Assembly (NCBI RefSeq): GCF_000513115.1
Contig: NZ_BAUU01000004.1
Coordinates: 62,001-126,000, forward strand
Length of the DNA: 64,000 nt
Origin: Halalkalibacter hemicellulosilyticusJCM 9152
GTDB taxonomy: Bacteria; Bacillota; Bacilli; Bacillales; Bacillaceae_D
Reading direction: 5' to 3'
Under the pieces are notes generated by a model. The model saw only the letters and a list, made by a program, of their open reading frames with translations, did not search any database and was not told the origin of the DNA. Shown here one piece after another: positions 52,031 through 60,228 of this stretch (the first letter of the stretch is position 1; the number at the start of each line of letters is the position of its first letter). The position numbers and the translations under genes were made by a program.

Positions 52031-54082
52031 ATGAATGCTCAAAAAGTACTCGATTCAGACCTATTACGGGCTAGAATCGTTAGTATGGAATATGATGAGG
52101 TAACGGAATCAGAGGTGAGAAGGTTAATCCTTGAAGAAACAGGTAAAGAGACACCTGAAAATATTACAATCTATCATTCTAATGATATTGATGCAATACA
52201 TAATAGTGAGGTGTACTCAGGTTTTGATGGAACTGTGATTCATATTTATGATGAAGTTCAAGGTATTAATCAAATGTATACAATAGTAAGAGGGAGTGAG
52301 GGGACCGAAAAGGATAGCTGGAAGCCGAAAGATTGGATTTATAATGGAATGGCAATTGGAGCTGGTCAAAGTAGTGCTCAATACCTAGACACTTTGACTT
52401 TTCAAAGTGAGGTTTCGGAACTAATAAGGCAGAGAACTCCCAATAATATTTCATTAGAAAGCTACGGCATAGCCCACTCTTTAGGTGGTAATAATACCAT
52501 GAATGCACAATTAACTGATGGAATCTTTGATAAACTTTATGTCTTTAATCCAGCGCCTCCTAGTGTTTTTCACCTTGCTTATTTAGATAGAGATTTTAGG
52601 ATTAGGATAATGAGTAGCTTTGGAATTGAACATGACTTCTCCCAACTCCGATCTATCCCCCCAGACGAACTCGTTGCCTTTGGTGAGGAATACTACAAAT
52701 CTCGTATAGACGAATCGTCTATTCAGCGTCTCGTTATTAAAGAGGAAATGTTATTTGGCTTGCTGCAAATGCCGGGGTTTATGGATATTGGCGAAGGTGA
52801 GGTCATCTCAACGATTGATGGGCATGATGGGATACAGAAGGTGGCTGCGGCGATTCCTGATGAGGTGATCTTTGCGTTTCAAGAGTATCTGTCTGAATAT
52901 GCGGAAGTTTACAATCAAGAAGGGTTTGATGGTTTTTTTCGTGAGATGACGGGGATTCGGCCAGGGCTTATGGATGCTATTAGTGATTTGCGTGAAATAA
53001 GAAGTAGGGAGACGCCCTATACGCTGCAAACATTTGTTGATACAGTAGGAGCTTCGGCTAGGTATTCCTATCATCTTATTCTTTCATTAAAACCGACAAT
53101 TGAACGTTTAAAAGAAACGATTCCCCAAGTACTGTCACTTGTTCGTACTTTGCGTACCCATTTGCTAGATATCGTGGAAGTCATGGTGGAACAGCAAGTG
53201 ATAACGTTTGAGCAAGGGCAAGAGTTAGTGGAGGCGGTTGAATCGTTAGAGGCTGAACTAAACGGGATGCATTCAGATGTCAATAAGATGCTTACCTTAT
53301 ATCAAACGAATGTGATGTTTGTTCCTATTGGGGTTTTGTTGGACGATTTCCTTTTTGAATTTGAAACGTTTGGCAAGAGATTAGAAAAAGTAAATAAGGA
53401 TTGGACGACCATCCAAACATATACATCGACAATCGTCGATTATTTTCATGTGAGTGCAGAGGCTCATAAGATGGATCATATTATTGATTATTTGGGCAAA
53501 AAGTCGGGTTCGGATATTTACAAAGTGTATGATCCTGAATCAAACGATATGATCTATGTTCATGACGGCTTAACGTCGGAGGCTTTGTTAGATAAGTTGG
53601 CGAATGTTAATTTATTTGGTGCAGTAGGTGGAACTAGTCGAACCAATCGCTCAGGTGGACAGGAAGTCTATGTGAATATTTCCTCGGCAATTCGAATTTT
53701 TCGAAAAGGGAAAGAGGTTTGTGCGAACTTATTAATGGAATTGTCGCGAATGCAGCAGGCGTATGAACGGGACGTACTTGGTGATGATGAGCGAAGGAAG
53801 CAGCGTTTGCGTCAGCAGATTCATCAAATGGAGCAGAACCCGAATGTGTATCAAAGGCAATTCTTCGGTCAAACGACGCAGGTCTACTCGATACGAAGAA
53901 TTTCTGTACAAGAATTTATTCCGGCTTTGCCACAAACGATCACAGACTCTTTCGAGGAATTTTTTTACCACTATCGAAAAGACTTAAGGCAAACGACGAT
54001 ATTGATTGAAGAAATGAGAGTAGCCATCGAGACGTTGTTTGAACATGATGAACATATCTCGAACATTTTTAAATATGCATAG
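52031..54082 (+). CDS. Lipase-like protein with long helical C-terminal region, candidate T7SS effector
   Basis: 683 residues from ATG 52031 (GTGGAG 12 bases upstream; GTG 52013 is an alternative). No signal peptide. Residues about 1-260 resemble the Bacillus DUF6792/lipase-like domain: TVIHIYDEVQGINQMYTIVR, then the nucleophile elbow GIAHSLGG with Ser150. Residues about 290-683 are almost entirely helical, with coiled-coil-like heptads (LKETIPQVLSLVRTLRTHLL region), a predicted hydrophobic stretch NVMFVPIGVLLDDF and charged helices to the end. A catalytic N-terminus followed by a helical, LXG-like C-terminus is the reverse of normal LXG toxins and recalls the staphylococcal secreted lipase TslA. 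The secretion route is inferred, not shown. Confidence 0.75.
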   Translation: MNAQKVLDSDLLRARIVSMEYDEVTESEVRRLILEETGKETPENITIYHSNDIDAIHNSEVYSGFDGTVIHIYDEVQGINQMYTIVRGSEGTEKDSWKPKDWIYNGMAIGAGQSSAQYLDTLTFQSEVSELIRQRTPNNISLESYGIAHSLGGNNTMNAQLTDGIFDKLYVFNPAPPSVFHLAYLDRDFRIRIMSSFGIEHDFSQLRSIPPDELVAFGEEYYKSRIDESSIQRLVIKEEMLFGLLQMPGFMDIGEGEVISTIDGHDGIQKVAAAIPDEVIFAFQEYLSEYAEVYNQEGFDGFFREMTGIRPGLMDAISDLREIRSRETPYTLQTFVDTVGASARYSYHLILSLKPTIERLKETIPQVLSLVRTLRTHLLDIVEVMVEQQVITFEQGQELVEAVESLEAELNGMHSDVNKMLTLYQTNVMFVPIGVLLDDFLFEFETFGKRLEKVNKDWTTIQTYTSTIVDYFHVSAEAHKMDHIIDYLGKKSGSDIYKVYDPESNDMIYVHDGLTSEALLDKLANVNLFGAVGGTSRTNRSGGQEVYVNISSAIRIFRKGKEVCANLLMELSRMQQAYERDVLGDDERRKQRLRQQIHQMEQNPNVYQRQFFGQTTQVYSIRRISVQEFIPALPQTITDSFEEFFYHYRKDLRQTTILIEEMRVAIETLFEHDEHISNIFKYA

Positions 54083-54099
54083 AGAAGGTGGAAACCATC

Positions 54100-54432
54100 A
54101 TGATGAAAACGATGAAAGTGAATGTCCCCTTTCATAGCTATGAAGATTTAACCTACAAAGCGGCTCCCTTTCAACGACAATTGTTACGTATGAGAAGCGA
54201 GCACCAAGAGCTTAATCGCTTCATCCAAGGGGAATTAAAGCAATCAGAAGGAGCTGTCATTGAAGGAATGCTAGGTGCGATGAACCGCCAGCATGCCAGT
54301 ACGATTGATATGATCGATACATACTATGATTTGATTGGCCGAAGCATGTCGGATTATTCAGGTTATATGAACCGAATGCGGAGACAAGATGTACTCGTGT
54401 ATTATGAGATCGCGAATGGAGCGCTTCAGTAG
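54100..54432 (+). CDS. Small helical protein, candidate effector partner
   Basis: 110 residues from ATG 54100 with GAAGGTGG nine bases upstream. Predicted all-helical with no signal peptide: PFHSYEDLTYKAAPFQRQLL, a long middle helix, then TIDMIDTYYDLIGRSMSDYS and Arg/Tyr-rich end. Size and helix content fit the small chaperone or targeting partners encoded with LXG-type substrates of type VII secretion. Not recognised as a named family. Directly follows the lipase-like gene (17 bases). Confidence 0.7.
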   Translation: MMKTMKVNVPFHSYEDLTYKAAPFQRQLLRMRSEHQELNRFIQGELKQSEGAVIEGMLGAMNRQHASTIDMIDTYYDLIGRSMSDYSGYMNRMRRQDVLVYYEIANGALQ

Positions 54433-54491
54433 ACATGTAAGGTGACGGTGATTATTGCTATAAAAGTACAAGGAAATGCTGAAAAAGTGGC

Positions 54492-54628
54492 TGGGACAAA
54501 AGCAAAGTGTTTCTCTCTGAAGACGAACAAGTCAAATAAGTGTTAGCAACTTCCTTTGCTCAGGGCGAAGTGGATCACTTGCAACAATGAGATCGTACTC
54601 TCTTTTTGACTGAAACTCTTTTGTCCCA
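54492..54628. repeat. Long-range inverted repeat TGGGACAAAAG / CTTTTGTCCCA
   Basis: Perfect 11-bp arms 115 bases apart after the small helical-protein gene. The gap 54433-54740 contains no gene. GCTGGGACAAAAG-type repeats are seen in intergenic DNA of other Firmicutes (from memory). Confidence 0.5.
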
Positions 54629-54740
54629 ACTTCTTTCTATTAACCTAATACGTCAGATATATTTTTGCGAATTAATGACGATATTTTATAAAATATTTAA
54701 AAATGTATACGTTTCCATATTAAAAGATGTTTAAATAAAA

Positions 54741-55160
54741 TTGTTAGATTTTCGATTACCACAATTCAAGGTGGCGGTAGTTTCTGCAGGAATTGGTAAT
54801 TTAATTAGCAGCTATACACAAGTTGACTTAACGAATGCAATACCTGATTTTAATTACGGATGGGTAGAGGGTGGCCAAGCGAATATGGGTGCTACTTTAT
54901 GGGAGGAACGAGAGCGTTTTATAAGAAATTCACCAATCTTTGATTTTCATAAAATTAACACGCCTGTTCTAATTGTGCAAGGGACGAGAGATCATATATG
55001 TCATGCGGAAGCAGGCCCCATATTTTCATCCTTAAATAGATTAGATAAAGTAGCGCAATTGGTCCTGTATGATGAAGAGCATTCTCAGGGTTCGTGGTGT
55101 CAAGCAAATGTAGAGGATTATTATAATCGCATTTTTGAATGGTTAAATAAATTTCTTTAG
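54741..55160 (+). pseudogene. C-terminal remnant of a prolyl-oligopeptidase-type alpha/beta hydrolase
   Basis: 139 residues remain: NTPVLIVQGTRDHICHAEAG contains the Asp loop, and DEEHSQGSW the catalytic His, of S9-type serine peptidases. The GxSxG nucleophile motif and everything before it are missing, and no ribosome binding site precedes the TTG. A truncated gene. In full relatives the acid Asp and His stand about 35 residues apart, as here. Confidence 0.7.
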
Positions 55161-55218
55161 GGTCACTTTTATTATAAGTAGTCTGCATGTTGAGCATAAG
55201 TGTGATCAATCTTAGAGT

Positions 55219-55250
55219 AAGCGTGCTTTCAATTTGAGGAAAGCACGCTT
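55219..55250. terminator. Bidirectional terminator
   Basis: AAGCGTGCTTTC/GAAAGCACGCTT, perfect 12-bp stem with 8-base loop and TT tails, between convergent genes. Confidence 0.8.
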
Positions 55251-55301
55251 TTCCGTTTGTATGATAAATGTTATAGAGCTTGAAGAAATCAACGCCCACG
55301 A

Positions 55302-56093
55302 TTAAACCCACTCTCGTCCATACGTTTGAATAAACGCCATATCGTTTTGATAATGTTCAAGGTGCCCTTCTTCTATCATCTTTTGAAAGGCAGGATCACC
55401 TTCATTGGCTTTCCTTTCAATGGTTTGACATAAACCTTCTAATCGTAATAATACCGTTTCCAAATAATCATCTTTCCTTGTCTCACCATAAGAGTCAAAA
55501 AACAGTTGAACTCTTTGTTTTACACGGTTCGCATGCTGTGACGTTTCATAATAAACCTTTTCACCAGCTTCAGATAGATAAAACCTACTTAAAGGGACAC
55601 ATGTATAAAGTGTATAAGCGATATCCCAAAGTCTTGGACCAGGACCAGCAACATCAAAGTCAATAATGCCAACGGGTCTTTCATGGTTAAAAATAATGTT
55701 GTATCTAGCAAAATCATTGTGGCATAGCACTTCGAAATGAGGGGGAGTTTTGTCTATCGGCTGCCAATCATCTGATAATGGAAAGTCACTTACAGCGTCA
55801 TGGTAAAGGCGTAACATTTTCGCGATTTCTTTCAGAGATTGATTAGACCACATGTATGCTTTTAAAGGGTCATTCCCAGCTTCACCTTCAATAAATGATA
55901 ATACCTCTCTCCCTTTTTCATCAATACCTAAAAATTTTGGTGCGTAATGGTAACCTTTGTTCTCCAAATGCTTTAATAAAGAATGGATTTTCATACTGTC
56001 TCGCTTTAAATCTCGTCGCACCGTATCTCCTAAACGATAAACGTTAGACACATTTCCTCCTGTAAGCAATGACTCTTTTTCATGCTTTCCCAT
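55302..56093 (-). CDS. Aminoglycoside-phosphotransferase (APH)-family kinase
   Basis: 263 residues. Kinase-like fold: catalytic loop LCHNDFARYNIIF (Asp in HNDFA) and metal motif GIIDFDVAGPGPRLWDIAY. It starts with GGNVSNVYRLGDTVRR. Family members phosphorylate aminoglycosides or other small molecules such as homoserine or fructosamine; no specific substrate can be told, and resistance should not be assumed. AAAGGAGGATTTATCG precedes the ATG. Converges with the hydrolase remnant, with a terminator between. Confidence 0.85.
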   Translation of the reverse strand: MGKHEKESLLTGGNVSNVYRLGDTVRRDLKRDSMKIHSLLKHLENKGYHYAPKFLGIDEKGREVLSFIEGEAGNDPLKAYMWSNQSLKEIAKMLRLYHDAVSDFPLSDDWQPIDKTPPHFEVLCHNDFARYNIIFNHERPVGIIDFDVAGPGPRLWDIAYTLYTCVPLSRFYLSEAGEKVYYETSQHANRVKQRVQLFFDSYGETRKDDYLETVLLRLEGLCQTIERKANEGDPAFQKMIEEGHLEHYQNDMAFIQTYGREWV

Positions 56094-56310
56094 CGATAAA
56101 TCCTCCTTTCTTTCTTAAGACTCACCTACTCCTATTACAAGAACGGACTTCTAGCTTCATTGACATACCAGTAATATTCGATAAAAGACGTTTCGTTCCT
56201 TTCATTATTTGCTGGAAGAATGATAAAAAAATCTTAGAGCTTCTACCAATATTTTAGTTATGATCCTAGTTTGTCGGGCGTACAAATGAGGGAATGGCTT
56301 AATTAAAAGA

Positions 56311-56440
56311 GATGTGTCGGCTCCATTTGTTACAAGGTTGGATGCAGGCAGAGCACGTCAACCCACTTTAATGTAGAGGGTAATTGAAAAGTTAGAAACC
56401 AAACTTTTTCAGTGCCCTTAATGTAACAACTAAGCACGAC
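56311..56440 (+). repeat. Structured intergenic element containing CTGAAAAAGT-type hairpin
   Basis: GTGTCGGCTCCATTTGTTAC at the left, ATGTAACAACTAAGCAC at the right, and inside at 56377-56418 an imperfect hairpin AGGGTAATTGAAAAGTT...AACTTTTTCAGTGCCCT. It links the two repeat families. The 56094-56465 gap has no gene. Confidence 0.5.
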
Positions 56441-56465
56441 GTAATTGTTGGAGGGAGATGGAAAG

Positions 56466-56810
56466 ATGATTGAACTAACATTTGTCCTGTATACGATGAA
56501 TATGGGAATAGCTGTCTTTGTTAGTGGGTTTTATGGCTCATTCATGATTCAAAATACGGGAAAATTTGAGGTGCATTCGACGATCGCAGCGTGTATTCAT
56601 GTTGTCTTAAGTGTGATTGCTATAAGTAGCTGGTTTCAACTTTCTTTGATTGTAAGTTGGTTTGAAATTATTGCTGGACTCGTACTAGGCTTATTCTTAT
56701 TTATTATCGGACAAATAGCTTTATTTATATTCTTATATGAGCACAAGGAGAGGTGGATGAAGATTTACGATAGTCAGTTCGCCGAAGCAGGTCACTCCAC
56801 TAATAGTTAA
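56466..56810 (+). CDS. Small membrane protein, unknown
   Basis: 114 residues from ATG 56466 with GGAGGGAG seven bases upstream. Three hydrophobic helices (about 2-25, 35-58, 65-95) and a charged C-terminal tail (EHKERWMKIYDSQFAEAG). No family recognised. Not in an obvious operon; the CTCATTTCGCTAT repeat follows. Confidence 0.55.
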   Translation: MIELTFVLYTMNMGIAVFVSGFYGSFMIQNTGKFEVHSTIAACIHVVLSVIAISSWFQLSLIVSWFEIIAGLVLGLFLFIIGQIALFIFLYEHKERWMKIYDSQFAEAGHSTNS

Positions 56811-56827
56811 CGTTGAGAAAGGAGAAC

Positions 56828-56872
56828 CTCATTTCGCTATACAGAAGAAACAGGCCTTCTGTAAGAATGAGG
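56828..56872. repeat. CTCATTTCGCTAT / AATGAGG inverted repeat pair
   Basis: CCTCATTTCGCTATA at 56828-56842 faces GAATGAGG at 56865-56872 across AGAAGAAACAGGCCTTCT. Fourth locus carrying the dispersed intergenic repeat. Confidence 0.55.
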
Positions 56873-56907
56873 TTTCGATTAAAGATTGGCGTGTCCTTTT
56901 ACGAACC

Positions 56908-57645
56908 TTATGAAAAAGACAATCCTGCCTTTGCGAGTATTACCTCGCCATCAAATACTTCCTTCGCCCTTTTTACTAAATCTCGATGGTCGCCGAAATG
57001 AGGCAGGTGGGTGAGCACTAACGTTTGTACATTCGCTTCACGTGCCAGCTTTGCGGCGAGTACAGGGGTCATATGGCCTGTTTTGGCTGCATGCGTATCT
57101 TCATATAAGGAAGCTTCACAGATGAGAAGATCGGTACCTGCTGCAAATGTGACAAGCTCATCGCACCAAAACGTATCGGCTGTGTAGACGAACTGTTTCC
57201 CTGTTGTTGGATCTAGAAATTTCATAGCTAAGCAATAGGCAGAGTGCTCGGTTTTGCAGAAGGTTACCTGCCAAGGTCCGATTTGGACGGGCTTGTTTTC
57301 TTCAATAACATGGCCTTCAGTCACATCGTGAAAATGTAACGATTTGAATGCAGCTTTGTTCTTATTGTGTCCATAGATTGGAAAGAGGGTAGATGACTTG
57401 TGTAATTGATTATATATTAACCTACTATACTGTAAGCTCCCAACATCGGCTATATGATCATGGTGATAGTGGGAGAGAATGAGCCCGTCTAAGTTGTGCA
57501 AAGGTAAGTAATTTTGTAATTGAGCTAAGGCTCCACTTCCACAATCAATGAGCAAGTGGAAATCGTTTTGTTCTAGTAAATAGCAGGACGTTGCGGCGTT
57601 TTTCTCAGGGTATGCACCCCAAAATCCAATAATGGTTATTTTCAT
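56908..57645 (-). CDS. MBL-fold metallo-hydrolase (YhfI-like)
   Basis: 245 residues. Metallo-beta-lactamase fold with HYHHDHIADV (HxHxDH), His in TEHSAYCLAMKF, Asp in YTADTFWCDE and a late His in LTHLPHFGDH. The length and pattern match small RNase Z-related hydrolases such as Bacillus YhfI (from memory). Two zinc ions and a phosphoester substrate are expected; the actual substrate is unknown. AAAGGAGATCCGT precedes the ATG. Stands alone. Confidence 0.85.
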   Translation of the reverse strand: MKITIIGFWGAYPEKNAATSCYLLEQNDFHLLIDCGSGALAQLQNYLPLHNLDGLILSHYHHDHIADVGSLQYSRLIYNQLHKSSTLFPIYGHNKNKAAFKSLHFHDVTEGHVIEENKPVQIGPWQVTFCKTEHSAYCLAMKFLDPTTGKQFVYTADTFWCDELVTFAAGTDLLICEASLYEDTHAAKTGHMTPVLAAKLAREANVQTLVLTHLPHFGDHRDLVKRAKEVFDGEVILAKAGLSFS

Positions 57646-57805
57646 ACGGATCTCCTTTAAGAGGCTTCTCTTTTGGAATGACTCTTTAATTGTGTGTGAC
57701 TTATTAGACAGTGTGCCCCATGAATGAACGAAACATTTGATTCATTCCTGTAATAAGCGTAACATACAAGCATCTACTTATTATAGGATTGAGCAGGAGG
57801 GCAAC

Positions 57806-58807
57806 ATGAATCGGAAACCTATTCATTATTATGTCTTACTTTCGTTGCTTATTGTAGCGATTGGCTTTTCTTTTTATTATTATCAACAAGTGCAAACGTA
57901 TGAACATAGGATTGATGATGAGATCGCTCCTGATTCATCACTTCCGACCTATCACTTTGTGTTAATCGGTGAGGAGATGAATCATGATTATTGGCGTTTA
58001 GTTGGAGAAGGGGCGAAGCAGACCGAAGAGCGTTATGATGTGTTTGTTGAGTATAAGGGGCCAAGCCGTTCGAATCCGGAGGAGCAACTGAAGCTGTTAG
58101 ATATGGCGATTAAGTCCAAGGTTGACGGAATGATTGTGCAGGCGTTAAATGAGTCGTTCACACCGTTGATTAATCAAGCTGTAAATGAAGGCATTCCTGT
58201 GATGACAATAGATACAGACTCGCCAGAGAGTTTACGTGCTGCTTATATTGGAACGGATAATTATGTAGCTGGTCAATTAGCCGGTGAAGCATTAATTGAA
58301 GATACGAACGGACAGGCGACGGTAGGAATAATAACGGGTAGCTTTGACAATACGCATCATCAGCTACGTGTTCAAGGGTTCAAGGATACGATTGAAAAGG
58401 TTGATGGAATTGACATTGTAGCGGTGGAAGAATCGAACATTACGAGAGTGGAGGCTGAGGAGAAGGCATACACGATGTTAAGTGAGCATGATGAGATTAC
58501 GGCGATGATTGGGACTAGCTCGTGGGATGGCATAGGAATCGTGGCAGCCGCCCAAACGCTTCAGAAGCAGGAGAGCTTGTACGTCATGACGTTTGATCCA
58601 TTGGAGGAAAACATTCAATTACTCGAAACGGGCGAGTTGGATGCAATAGTAGAGCAACAGCCACTCGAAATGGGCTACAGAAGCATTGAGATGATGCTTG
58701 ATCTTATTCAGGGGGACGTGGTGGACGAGATTTATCATACGAATGCATCCATTATCCGAAGATCGAACATAGATAGCTGGAAGCGTGAAAAGGGTGAGTC
58801 GCTATGA
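57806..58807 (+). CDS. Membrane-anchored sugar-binding protein (XylFII/RbsB-like sensor subunit)
   Basis: 333 residues from ATG 57806 (AGGAGGGCAAC upstream). One N-terminal transmembrane helix (about 8-25) without a cleavable lipobox, then a periplasmic-binding type 1 domain (GEEMNHDYWRLVGEGAKQT; VDGMIVQALNES; IPVMTIDTDSPES; YIGTDNYVAGQLAGE). Its 3' end overlaps a YesM-type kinase gene by 4 bases. This gene order matches the three-component pentose sensors (XylFII-LytS-YesN) of Clostridium, in which such a protein presents the sugar to the kinase instead of feeding a transporter. Ligand proposed: xylose or arabinose. Confidence 0.85.
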   Translation: MNRKPIHYYVLLSLLIVAIGFSFYYYQQVQTYEHRIDDEIAPDSSLPTYHFVLIGEEMNHDYWRLVGEGAKQTEERYDVFVEYKGPSRSNPEEQLKLLDMAIKSKVDGMIVQALNESFTPLINQAVNEGIPVMTIDTDSPESLRAAYIGTDNYVAGQLAGEALIEDTNGQATVGIITGSFDNTHHQLRVQGFKDTIEKVDGIDIVAVEESNITRVEAEEKAYTMLSEHDEITAMIGTSSWDGIGIVAAAQTLQKQESLYVMTFDPLEENIQLLETGELDAIVEQQPLEMGYRSIEMMLDLIQGDVVDEIYHTNASIIRRSNIDSWKREKGESL

Positions 58808-60228
58808 TCAAGATTCGGACGAAGCTACTTATTTATTTTGTCGCACTCTTATTGCTAGTTGTCCTCGTCTTTTTCGTTCGCGAGCAAAGTCATCAGCGGG
58901 TGCTGGAGTTGAATGATGAAAGTGTTGAACAGCTTCTATTGCTTAATGAACTGACGAGAATGACGAGTGAAACGTTTCAATCATTGCAAATCTATGTCCA
59001 TGAACCATTACCGCAAAACCATTCCTATTATGAAGAGGATCAAACCCAGCTCCTTCGCTTGCAGCAGGAGTTTCAGAGGACAGAAAAGGATGGTATTGCT
59101 AAGAAGAACTATTTGAATTTGCTTAGTAGCTTTCTTGAACAGACAGATCAAACGGTCGAAGGTGTTGAGCGACGAGATGTCCAGCAATATTCACTCTCGT
59201 TAAATGAAGCAGAAATCATCGCAGGTTATATTCATGAACAGACGCTTGAATTGATTAATGATGAATTGACAGATTATAAAGAGCTATCGCTATTAACAGA
59301 AGCGAAAATCTCCTATACAGAAAAGATGGGGACGGCGATTATTGGTTCGATTATTCTATTGAGTGTCCTGTTTGCCTTATGGTTCTCCGATGGAATTACG
59401 CGGACGATCGGACGTTTAACGAAGGCAGCTCAACGCATTGCTGGAGGGAATTATTCAGGTGAAGATGTCATTGTAGCAAGGAAGGATGAGCTGTGGTTTT
59501 TAACGAAGACGTTCAATGAAATGAAGAGGAACATTTTGCAATCTGTGACAGATATCGAAGAAAAAGCGAGGTTAGCGCAATCGCTTAAAGAAATGGAATT
59601 GAAAAGCTTACAAAATCAAATTAACCCTCATTTTCTTTTTAATACGCTGAATTCCATTTCGAAAACGGCCTATATCGAAGGGGCAGAGCGGACAAGTGAT
59701 TTGATCTCATCGGTCTCAACGTTGCTGCGTTATAATATTGGCAATTTGAATCGAGAGACGGTATTGAAGGATGAAGTTCGAATTGTGAACGAATACTTTT
59801 TTATTCAGAAGACGCGCTTTGGTGATCGGGTGACGTTTGTAGAGGATGTTGATCCAGCGTGCTTATCGACGCCTATTCCATGCTTAACGCTACAGCCTAT
59901 TATTGAGAATGCCTTTATGCACGGGATTGAAGAGATGAGCGAAGGAGCTCATATTGTTTTATCGATTCGTGAGGAGAATGAGAAGGTTTGTATTGAAATT
60001 AAGGATAATGGTGTCGGGATGGATCAGGAAACGATTGATCGATTACTGGATACTCACGCTAATAGGAAGGGAGGCTCTGGCCATTCGACTGGTATCGGGA
60101 TGAGAAACGTCATGACTAGGTTGAAGTTGTTTGATAAGGAAAGCCAACTCCATATTGACTCTGAGCGTGGCAGTGGCACAACTGTAAGGATTTACGTAAC
60201 AAAACAGGAGAGAGGAGAGAGACATTGA
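58804..60228 (+). CDS. LytS/YesM-type sensor histidine kinase
   Basis: 474 residues. Two transmembrane helices (about 8-24 and 180-200) flank a short helical extracellular part that could contact the anchored binding protein. Then HAMP (about 203-255; IGRLTKAAQRIAGGNYSG), and the kinase core with phosphoacceptor His in LQNQINPHFLFNTLNSI, N-box PIIENAFMHG and STGIGMRNVM. No ligand-binding domain of its own, as expected for a three-component system. Overlaps neighbours on both sides by 4 bases. Confidence 0.88.
   Translation: MIKIRTKLLIYFVALLLLVVLVFFVREQSHQRVLELNDESVEQLLLLNELTRMTSETFQSLQIYVHEPLPQNHSYYEEDQTQLLRLQQEFQRTEKDGIAKKNYLNLLSSFLEQTDQTVEGVERRDVQQYSLSLNEAEIIAGYIHEQTLELINDELTDYKELSLLTEAKISYTEKMGTAIIGSIILLSVLFALWFSDGITRTIGRLTKAAQRIAGGNYSGEDVIVARKDELWFLTKTFNEMKRNILQSVTDIEEKARLAQSLKEMELKSLQNQINPHFLFNTLNSISKTAYIEGAERTSDLISSVSTLLRYNIGNLNRETVLKDEVRIVNEYFFIQKTRFGDRVTFVEDVDPACLSTPIPCLTLQPIIENAFMHGIEEMSEGAHIVLSIREENEKVCIEIKDNGVGMDQETIDRLLDTHANRKGGSGHSTGIGMRNVMTRLKLFDKESQLHIDSERGSGTTVRIYVTKQERGERH

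Noticed and set aside
55302-56093. Aminoglycoside resistance gene
   Set aside because: Only general APH-family motifs are seen; most such chromosomal genes in Bacillaceae have other or unknown substrates.
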